Assembly (NCBI RefSeq): GCF_902459465.1
Contig: NC_047068.1
Location: 13,167,195-13,231,194, forward strand
Source: Asterias rubens
Lineage: Eukaryota > Echinodermata > Asteroidea > Forcipulatida > Asteriidae
Length of the DNA stretch: 64,000 bases
Direction of reading: 5' to 3'
The translations under genes and the position numbers were made by a program. Shown here piece by piece: positions 42,387-53,200 of the stretch (positions are counted from its first letter, which is position 1; each line of letters starts with the position of its first letter). A model generated the notes under the pieces. It saw nothing but the letters and a program-made list of their open reading frames with translations. It was not told the DNA's origin and searched no databases.

Positions 42387-43733
42387 GTAAGTATTTACTT
42401 TTTAGCTCATAAAAACTCACAATTAACTCACATTATATTCTAAAATAGTAAGGTTAAATTTGTAAACAAGAGAGCTTGAATATTTCATACAAAAATTAAA
42501 CCTAGTCTCACTCTCAGTGCTACCAATCATCACGTGACCATTGATTGATGTGGAGAAACAAATGATAAACTTGGTTACCATTCTATTTTTAAATTGTGTG
42601 ATTTGTAATTTGCTATCGCTTTTTTATTCACCAGGTTTATAGCAATTCAGAACCGCAATGCCTTGTGGGAAGGAATATAATGGGGCGGTTTCTATGCAGT
42701 TTCTACGACTGGTGCACGCAACACCTATATACTATTATTACTATGTTCAACAGCGCCCTCTCTTGATACTTTGCTATTCGCGATAAACCTTAAAGGTCAA
42801 TGATTTAATCATGTTCTAATTTGTGGGTGAATTCTCCATGGAGGTAGAATCATGTACCGTACCATGGTGTCATAGCACTGAGTGTAGCTAGGCAATAATG
42901 CTCTAAAAACTCTGTATTTACCGGTATTTATTTATGGCATAATAAATAAAGAACAATGCTTTTGCTATAAGTTAATAAATTTATGAATTTTTGTTAAATG
43001 CGCTCGGCCCTCTCCCTTTACACTTAAAGTAAACAGCGTTAATTTTACCTCATTATTAAATATTAATGACATTAATCAGCACATGGCAACATTATTAAAA
43101 CTCTTCTAAATTATGGCAATTTATTAACACCCTATGAATAATGTATGTGGTATATAGCCATGACGACTTAACAGCGTTATTGTGTATATTTTTAAGTGTT
43201 GTGTGTAATTTGTAGCTTACTTTCTTCCTCCGATGCTTACTATGCTAGTACTATTACACTGTTTCACTGTAGAAGGGGCGAGATGGGCCCCTTTAGTTAT
43301 CTCCACTCCACTGCTAAATCTTGCCCCCACCCCCAAAAAGTTCATCAAATACCAAAACAAGTTTCAAACTCACTTTAATAATCAATGCCGTAAACTTAGA
43401 TTAGAACTAGAAGTTTAGAACATTAACACACCATGAATTTAGAGCGTTATAAGGGAACATTTCGCAGGGGGAAAAAATGGTTTTAGTGCATGAACTTTAA
43501 TTATCAGTTAGCTTTCAAACTCAAACTGGTGAAAAACTTGTGGTTTATTTCTTGATAAAATTAAAACAGTGAGGTCTTTAAACTTCACCAATCATTTGTA
43601 ATTTCTCTTTTCAGATAAATGAATGCATGGTTAATACTGTCACAACAATTGGAATGTTAGCAGACAAAGTACAAAGACAAAACAGACATCTTCAGCTATG
43701 CGACACGTTATAGATTAATGTATTATCATCAAC

Positions 43734-44246
43734 ATGTTCACTCAGTGTTGTCGTCATTTGTGGTGTATGAAGTGCCACAGCATGGCAAGCGTCAAAGTTC
43801 TAAGACTGGCTTACCAGTCTTCTAGAGAGTCACTACGATACCACAAACTCATGCAGAATAATACCACCTCAATGTCATCATGGACACTCGCAACAGCACG
43901 GCCACCACCCTCGAATCGGTCCGTCACTTCTCCTATGGCCGATCACCAGAGCCTCCTCGCATCAATAATGTTTTCAAAAACTGGTCCAACCTCATCATGC
44001 CGATCGCTCTTCACAAGAGGTTTTGCTGACGGCCGGAGGTCTGCATTGAAACCTCAGTATCGGATTGACCAGGAGAAGGAGAAGGAGCGTGCGATACTGA
44101 GTGAGTATGAGAGGCACTACACCCCAGAGAAGAGGTACACCTCCAGGGTTCTCACTCAGGAGGAGATCGAGGATGAGGCGGAGATGGTTGAAGATTTCAA
44201 ACCGGAAGACACTTTCGGCGTTTTGACAAATAAGTTTAAAAGGAAG
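43734..44246 (+). CDS. PTCD1: PTCD1 exon 1 (N-terminus)
   Basis: The ATG at 43734 opens 171 codons ending before GTGAGA at 44247. The first about 100 residues are Ser/Thr/Arg-rich and poor in acidic residues, fitting a mitochondrial presequence. Then come basic and acidic helices ([37 protein letters not shown]) and [11 protein letters not shown], a block also found at this point in vertebrate PTCD1. Confidence 0.88.
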
Positions 44247-47200
44247 GTGAGAGATGTGATAAATTTTGTAAATGTAAAAATTCTATGAATGGTTTCCATC
44301 ATATCTGTAAATGTTTTGTTTTCAGTCTTGGTTCAATATAGTTGTTAGTTTGTTTTATTATTCTTTATCAACCCTTGACCCCTGGGCTCACATGCCTACA
44401 GTTGACCTCAATCCTCCAATTATTTACAGGCCTTAGAATAACCTACGGCACCCTCAACCTTTGCCGAGGATTTGCTTTAGAATTGTCTTCCTGTGCATTT
44501 TCGCAGGCTAGTGCTTTACACTGTTTTATGTTTCTGTTAAAAACTCAGTTTTTTCAAGCTGCTCACATTGTATCTGCTTACTTGTAACTGTACCTTTTTA
44601 CTCTTTATGAGCTTAGAGGCTTTTGCATTAGGCGCTTTATAAACGTCTTTAATATTATAATTAAATAAATGTGTTTTTCATTCTTTCTCTAGTTTAATGT
44701 TAAAGGGGATCGCTTTGACGTTGAGGTAGACAGTGATGATGAAAAGATGCAACCAACTCTTAAACCTCCCGGTAGAAGAAACACTCCAATCTGGTACGGT
44801 AACCAGATGAAGAAACTCGTCAAAGAAGGAAAGGTGATTCACCGTTTTTTCTTTGGGGTTTGTTGGGGGTTTTTTAGGGAAAATTTTGAAATTTTGCATG
44901 GGAGAACAAGAGGCAGAAAAGGTTCAAAGTAGAACCATGGATAGTCTGTGGCAGTTTTGGTGGCACTGAAGAGAACCAGTGGTTTGAACAACTGCTGAGC
45001 ATCGTGTGCAGTTTGACTCTTCATGAAAAGAGTAGTGACTCGGTCTTAAATGTCCATTTGAAACCTTCCAGGTTGTGGCCTGTGTGATAAGTCGCCTTTG
45101 GCTCAGTCCTTATCACACACAAAAAAACCAATAATTTTGATTACTCTTCTCCAGTGCTTTTCAGAAATGTTTGTGAAAAGCCCTGTTATGTCATCACCCA
45201 TGTTATGTCATTTGAGGGAGCTCCATTTTATTGCAACATGGAGGTATAACAAAGCAACATTTCATCCCATAAATGACATCAAAGGCGGAAGTGTAGCTAG
45301 TGTTTCAAATTCTTGAGGTTGGAGCCTAAATTTTTAGACTGATATGAACAGAAAAGTTATCAAAGTCATAAACAAGTGTAAACAACATTCCCCATGTATA
45401 GTCAATTACATCGAGGCTATGGCCTCTCTGTTGCCCAGGTCTTGGCTTCGGTACCCCTTCAAACTTTCCCATGGACTTTAAGAGTTTCCAGGGAAAGTGC
45501 CTTTTTTTCCCCTCATTTTTGTTGCTCAAGTAGCTGTTTAATTTTGTGTTTCTTGTGTAGCTCATGGAGGCTATTGACATGCTTGAAGTCCGCATGCTGA
45601 AAGAAGACAGAGTACAACCCGAAGAGTTCAACTACAATGTGTTGATTGGAGCTTGCGGGAGAGAGGGCTACACCAAGAAAGCATTCAAGCTGTACAATGA
45701 TGTAAGAAAGCTTCTTAATCCACACTACTTATTAATAATAATAATAAATTGCATTTATATAGCGCATAATATGAATTAACATCTCTATGCGCTTTACAAA
45801 ATAACAAATTACAATTACAACAGAAATATAAACATAAATAACAGAATAAATACACATACTTATACAACATTTGGAATTGACTCATTACCCCTATGTAAGG
45901 GGGAAAACAAGACAAAATTAGTTCTTAAATAGTTGGGTTTTTAGCTAGCATAGGTCACCGTGGTCCAGTGGTTAGACTTTGGGACTTGCAATCACAAGGT
46001 TGTGGGTTCGAATTCTGAGCCAGAGCTGTTTTTAGCCGCACTCTACGTTCACTGTTCACCCACCTGCACTGTATACATGTATATCCACACCCCCGCATGC
46101 ACACAACAACCACAGTACGTAATACACTAGATGGTGGACTGTACTTTTATGGAAGAAAAGGAAGAAGAAGAAGAAGAAGAAGAAGCTAACTGCACGTTTC
46201 ACAATGACTGAAATAAGTATTGCCATCTCGTTACTGAATCGGGTTATGCTTGGTTATCGCTCGTAAAACTAATGGCAATGAAAAAAGTACAACAGGTTTC
46301 GATAGTATTACACATTTTGAGAATCAATTCATCTAAAAGTTATGTGGTTACAGTTTTAATCCCCTGAAATTTGAATCTGAGAAGCGTTACCGTCAATAAT
46401 ATTTCTCAGATTGTGTATACCAAGTGCAAGTTATTCTTCCTGAGTTGACATAAATGCTACAGATTTTTGTGCGATACCGCAAAAAGGAACCATCATTTTG
46501 AAATGAGTTAGTTTATGGTATATATATCTAGATTGAAACAAGCAGTGGGTTCCAATTTCCAAATGTATACAAACTCTTTTAACCAATGGAAATTCTTTGC
46601 TTGAATTTTCACCTTTTGCAGATGAAGAGTCGAGGTCTGACCCCATCTGACGTGACCTTTACAAGTCTCTTCAACGCCTGTGCAGAGTCACCTTGGCCAT
46701 TGACAGACGGAATCTCCAGACTGCACAAACTCCACTCCCAACTGAAGGAAAAAGAAATCGTTGTCAATCAGATCACACAGCACGCCATGATAAAGGCTTT
46801 TGCAAAGTGCGGTGACCTCCCTGTGGCCTTTGACCTCTTCAAGGAACTGCTGGATTCTGGGGTCAAACTGAAGTCGCAAAGTTTTGCTTTCCTTCTCTTT
46901 GCTTGTGCCGGTGATAAGGAATGTGGATTAATGTATGCCATTGAGGTGGGTACGCTAGTAGATTCACATTGTTCATTTTTGGCTTGTCTTATTAATATTA
47001 TTTCACCGAAGACTCCATTTTCCCCCCAAACAATCATACTTTCACTGGGTTGTGAAGAATCATTCACCGCCTGCAAAAAAACACATCTTATGCCGCAAAC
47101 ACAGAAAAATACAACCTTGCTGCTTAGTTAACTCTGAATGAATTGAAACAGTGTAGAGGGTGTATTTTATTGCTAAATTGCTCTTAATAATGGTAAATTT

Positions 47201-50200
47201 AAAAGAAACTGTTAAATATAGACATTTTGCTGAGCACACCAAAAATAAGCTTGGTAAGATAGTATGATATCACATCCAAATTGTTGTATTTAAGTTGTTT
47301 GAGACAGAAGTCTTTCGCAGAGCAATTTGTGTGATTATTCCACTTTATGAAAATTGGTCTAGTTAAGTTGAGTTTGAGGTTACTTGAAACCCGTTTGGAT
47401 ACATTTGATTGTCATCAGACATTTCAAACTCGGACTTTGTTTCAAGAAAAGGAAAACAATGAGAAATTGTTTTTATTTTGTTTTTGTTTTCGTTTACAGG
47501 CATGGCATCAGATGTTGCAACGTGACATCAAGCCTGATGTCTACATATACAACCTGCTCCTAAGAATCTCTAGAGACTGTGGGATTGGCGATCCAGAGGT
47601 CGCCAGTCGGTTGCTCCTCAAACCTCGTGCCAATGATGAAACCAAGAAGCTCAGTGCACCAACAAAGAAATCCAGGAAAGCTAAAGGTCAGAGATTACAC
47701 CAACCTCCTGATGAGGGTTCAAAAGGTCAATCCCACCCAGGTGAAATGATAGAAGTGACTCCCCTCAACGTGACAAGCAGTGATGGAGAGTCAGTCACTG
47801 CTGAGGCTCCACTCCGTGAGTTAACAGCAGTTTCACACGGCTCCCTGGTGTATCAGCAACAGCAGCTCCCAAACCTCCTTGATCCCTCACCAAAGGTTAG
47901 CAGTGCTGTGTCCCTGGCGAATGTCGCCAACCCGTCAGACCGCCTGGCCCTCCTAGGGGGTGCAGATGGCATTCTAAGCAGTATGAAGCGCTGTGGAGTG
48001 ACACCAGATGTCAAGACTCTAACGTTGCTGATGGAGGGTCTCCCCATGACCAACTGGGATGAAGAGAGACTTCTTGAAGCTGTGGATGAATTCAAAGTTA
48101 AGGTGGATGTAGATTTCTTCAATGCAATTATTAGGCGGAGGTCTCGCCGTGCCGATCTAGAGGGTGCAAAGGTATTGGGATTTCAAATTTTTTTATAAGT
48201 TTAAAAAGCAAAGTATTTCCAGTGTTACCCACAATTAATAAATGGTTTCATCATTGGTGCCATCCCTTGAGACGTGTCCATATGTTTTAGAATTATTTGC
48301 AGTGAGTGACTGCCAAGAGACGCAATATCTTCTTGAACAGCCGTTTCAAATTGATAATTTTACTCACTAGACATTTACAGATCAAGTCTCTTGCTCTTTG
48401 GTTTTAAGTATGTTTATCTGGTAATCTTATTTTGGTAAGCATAATAATTATGTTGTGCTAAGCTATGTTTTGTGCTTAAGCAGATCTATGAAATTGAGCC
48501 CTTGCGAACCCAGCATTGTGGCTACAACACTTGTCTTAAGTCATAACATGTCATGTTTTTAGCCATTCTCCATCTTTGTGCCATTTCCAGGCTATTCTGC
48601 CACTTATCCACCAGCATGGATTGTTTCCAAATCTGCGGACATTCGTCAATTTGGCCTGTGAGTGTGCCAAGACTCATGAAGGCATACAACTTCTGAAAGA
48701 TATGAAGGTAAATATTGATAGCGGATAATATTTTGTTTCTCTTCTTTTTTTTATTCATTAAGGCAGTAACAATTTACATAACTAGTGAATTATAGTTTGT
48801 GTTATGATTTTCTATTGTATTGTACTGTATTTATTGTCATAACCAACAGCGGACGAACTGCCAATTATAGGAAAGGGAATAAGTAACGCCAATAAATTAA
48901 TCATTAAATTACAGAAGAAAAAAAATTTACATAAATGTTTAAGAAGTGATACTAGAAAAAGATAAATTAATAAACATGTAAAGAAATAAATGCATACATA
49001 CATACATAAATAACAAATAAATACAGTATTCAAATTCATGCGTCTTTCCCTAACCAACTCAAACTAAGCTTTCTTTTTGGAGCTACTAAAGTATTCGTGT
49101 TCGTTTTTATGCACACATGATTTCATTTGTCTCATTCAGATTCATTTTAGTCAATATATTGCATTTATAAGCATTCAAGTCTATACTTTGACAACTGATG
49201 AAATTGAGTGGTTAATAAGCTATTGCTGCTGTGGCTTTTACGAAATTGAATGAGTCTTGCGGCCTAATGAAATTGAATGATCTGATTTGACCAGTGAATG
49301 CTAAACTAGTGTAATTGAATTACTCCTTTGGACTGTTGAATGCTGATTCAATGAAGCATTCATTTTCAAACGAAATTGAACGATCTGATTGTTCCATTTG
49401 ATAGCTGCCAGATAAAATGAGCTTCTGTATCGCCATGTTCTGATTCTTCTTTTGCAATCCTATCTGAGGTCCGAGTCTGACAAGTAGAGGAAAACACATC
49501 CGGGATATTTGTTTTATTCACACTTAACTCACCATTAAAAAATGGACTTAATCCACTTAATTGTGTATAATCTTTCTATTTTACCTATCTTTCTGAAAGT
49601 TTGTATATACTCAGCGCCTTGAGTACCTTGTTAGGTAGATTTGTGCGCTATATAAGACTTTGATATTATTATATTATTATCATTATCTCTCTTTGACAGC
49701 TTGCAGGGTTGAAGCCGACTGTTCACATCTATGGTGCATTGATCACAGCTGCAGCTCGCAAACATAACCACAGGTACTTAATAGATAGAATTTTGCATCA
49801 GGGATAAAGAATAATAATTGTTGGCACTGTTTACTTAGTGCTTTCCCGAGCTCTGTGAAAAAAAATCATAGGCATGTTACTCGGGTGGGATTTGAACCCA
49901 TGACCTTTGCAATTCTAGAGCAATGTCTTAGTTTGCTTAGTCAATGTTAACTAGACCACCGAGATTGCCTGGTAGCTAGAGGCAGTACAAATCCCATTTT
50001 ATTTTTGCAGCGGGTACATCTGGGGGGCATGGTTGGCTTGTGCGTAAAGTGCTTGCCTCTCACCAAGGTGACCCTGGTTGGATGCCTGGCCAGGGCCACA
50101 TGTGAGTTGAGTTATCTGCTGTTCCATGAGGCTTTTTAAGACCATCCGGTTTTCCTCCCTCGGAAAAACTCAATCACTTTCGATCTCTGGCTGTGCTCTG

Positions 50201-53200
50201 TGGTCATAGGCGCCCTTGCATTCTGCTTCTCGATCACGCTGTAGCCGATTTAATAGTATGGAAATTTGCATCAGGGATAAAGAATGTTGATTTTGGTTTT
50301 ATCCTAACACCCATGTGTGTTAACTACAGGTACTTAATTGAGTTGCTAAACTGTATGGAGAAAGATGATGTTTCACCAAATAGTCTCATACTGCAGAGAT
50401 TAGAATCTATGGCGTCATTCGGAGACAACCCCAAAAAGGTAAAAACTCCTACTTCAAATGTCTTGGGGGATTTTGACACAGATTTAGTAGCGGGTGTTTG
50501 GGTGTTTTCAGGGCTCACCCTTAACACTAGCCTGGAGTAAGTTGTCCATGAAAAAACTGCTGCGTGCTAGTAACAGTCTGTCAGTCTCCTGACAATGACT
50601 AGAGCAAGCTAGTTGAAACGTTGCAACCAATTTCGTACTCACACCGCGGTAATGAAGTTAATAAGGATCCACTAAAAGCTTAAGTAATAGTCCCAGCCAG
50701 TTTTCCCTCCTCCGCCCAGGTCATAATTAAAAAGCAGGACAGTTCTAATCAGAACTGAGAAGTCTCCCGAGTTCTGAAAATTAATCTGCGGTAGTAGAAT
50801 ATAAAGAAAGACAGTTCTGTAAAGGAAAAAATCTACCTGGCCAATAAATATATATTGAAACCTCACCATGCAATGCCTCAAATCCCATACAGTCTATCAA
50901 CTACATTTATAAGTATTTAGAGGGAACAACCTTTGTTTTAAAATGTCAGTGAATTTGGACAGCATATATTAAAATGGAGGAAAACTCTATGCTCCATAAG
51001 CCATCGACTTTGACTCGAGCTTGGTTTTGTAAAATTCAATATTGGCCAGTCTGCAGCTGGAAAATGTCTCATTATGGTAACCATGGTAACTCCCTTGACT
51101 ATCAGTCCTTCGTGTTGGCAGCTTTCAGTTGATATGATTGAATTCTGATTGAATGACGTAATGATCAAGGCCGTTTGATCAGTATTTTCCCCAGAGTGGT
51201 TTCTTCTGAGTAGTTGCATACATGCTGACATGTACCTTCTCAATCAAGCAATCATTCGCACCTTATTTTGTGCTAGTTTTGTTGTATTTGAAGACAAGGT
51301 ATTGTTTGCTGTAACAAAATCTGTCTTTAATAATAATAATAATAACCGTATTTATAACGGGCCTTTTGCCAAATTATACAAAGCGCCAGGTATTATTATT
51401 ATTGCAAGGAGTGGGGCGAATTTTTCGAGATATAAAACCTAACCCATAAGCACCATATAATGGTTAACAAGGTGCTGTGGCGCAATATGCTGCAAATCCA
51501 GCTAGGAACACCGAGGCGAACCCCTTCTCTTTTCGATAAGTGCACTGGGTTCTTTTACATGCGTTTACACAACACATGGGACCAACGGCTTTACGTCCCA
51601 TCCGAAGGACGAAGCAATGGTTAAGTGTCTTGCTTAAGGACACAAGTGTCACGGCTGGGGATTCGAACCCACACTCTGCTGATCAGAAACACCAGAGTTT
51701 GAATTCGGTGCTCTTAACCACTCGGCCACGACACTCCCACAGTGCTGTATTTTTCTGTACCACCATGATACTATAAGATGCAACTATCAATTGTAAAACT
51801 TGCGGAAAGAACTGTGTATCAATCTCTTTTGGTAGGAGATTTGGCTCTGAGAAGAGCCGGTGTGGTCTCAACGATTCAAACAGTAAACTCTGCTCGTCTT
51901 GAGGAGAATGCCTTCGTTTTAGGATGTTGAATTGATTAAAATCCCTTGGTCTTCGGGGTAGGAACTATTTAAAAACCATTCGCATTGTAACTCAACACCA
52001 ACATGATATGCTTAAAAATATCAGTAAGCCTGACCTGATGGCAAATGTGTATGGTTTCGGGTTCTGGTATCTCAATTTCAAGCAAGACCATGAGGTGGAA
52101 TGTGGAGATTTTATACAGCACTATAAGCAGCCATGATCAGCAACTTAGTAATTTTATTGATTTAGGAGATTGATTGAAATGATTTGCAAAATTATTCAGT
52201 GTAACTATTGAGCTTGGTTTGTAGTTTATGCATATGCAAAGCAAATTTGATGTCACAGATTTGCATGGAACAGTTTTCACAAGTTAAAATGGCAAGTATA
52301 GAATGGCGGCGTCATTCACATGAAGTACGAGTCGGTCTTTACACATGTTATAATCTCTTACTACTCATGATTTGTGATTTAGTCATTGTGGCATAATGTG
52401 ATTATTTCCTGTTATTTTCTTGTTTCTTCAGGAACTGGATCCTTTTCTACTTCTTTTTATTCTAAAGTATAATGTTAAATGTATTTTAAATACTTTCTAT
52501 GTCTATTGGAACTTAATTTTTAATTAAATGTTAAATTTACACTGTATAAATAGTGTTTTATATTATAATTTTTGGTTTTTTTACCCATACACCGATGTGT
52601 GTTAGCACTGTATACTCAGTACTTTCCCGAGTCCTGTGAAAAATATTACAGGCATATTTCCTGGGGTGGGATTCCAACCCACGACCCTTGCAATTCTAGA
52701 GCAGTGTCTTACCAACTAGACTACCGAGATTGCCCGGTACCTAGAGGCAGTTCGAATCCCATGTTTTGGCAGCGAGTACCGCAACGACATAATAGATGTT
52801 AGATTTGCATCGGGGATAAAGATCATTAAAGCCATTGGACCCTTTCGGTAAACAGTGTTGTCCAAGGCCCACACTTTGTGTACCACAACTTCTATATCAA
52901 ATAACAAACCTGTGAAAATTTAGGCTCAATCGGTCATCGGAGTCGGGAGAAAACAACGGAAAAACCCACCCTTGTTTCCGCGCGTTTCGCCGTGTCATGA
53001 CATGTGTCTAAAATAAATCCGTAATTCTCGTTAACGAGAATTTATATTGTTTTGCTTTTTCTCAAAAAGTAAAGCATTTCATGGAATAATATTTCGAGAG
53101 AAGTCTTTCACCATTGCCTTCTGTAAACCCTGTAAGTTATTTGTAAATCTGTGAACTTTAATTTTTTTTTCTGAACCAAAAGGGTCCAATGGCTTTAAAA

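Larger units (their letters stand above)
37630..43614. other. 3' flank of the G-alpha gene and intergenic DNA before PTCD1
   Basis: No coding exon was found. The 3' UTR starts here; AATAAA at 40981 (CAAATAAAAAAAATG) is a good candidate end. Family D (38025-38165), a CTCF-motif inverted-repeat element (38861-39000), family E (40107-40314) and family A (41574-41956) elements are present. The stretch 42200-42386, ending at a GTAAGT, may be a 5' non-coding exon of PTCD1. Confidence 0.55.

Noticed and set aside
42235..42420. Minus-strand 61-residue frame as a gene
   Set aside because: No motif or similarity; the same bases are better explained as a possible plus-strand 5' non-coding exon with a GTAAGT donor.
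45950..46030. Functional tRNA genes at this and other tRNA-like heads (17366, 34705, 51475, array units)
   Set aside because: A- and B-boxes are present, but acceptor and anticodon stems do not pair and each is followed by a SINE body.
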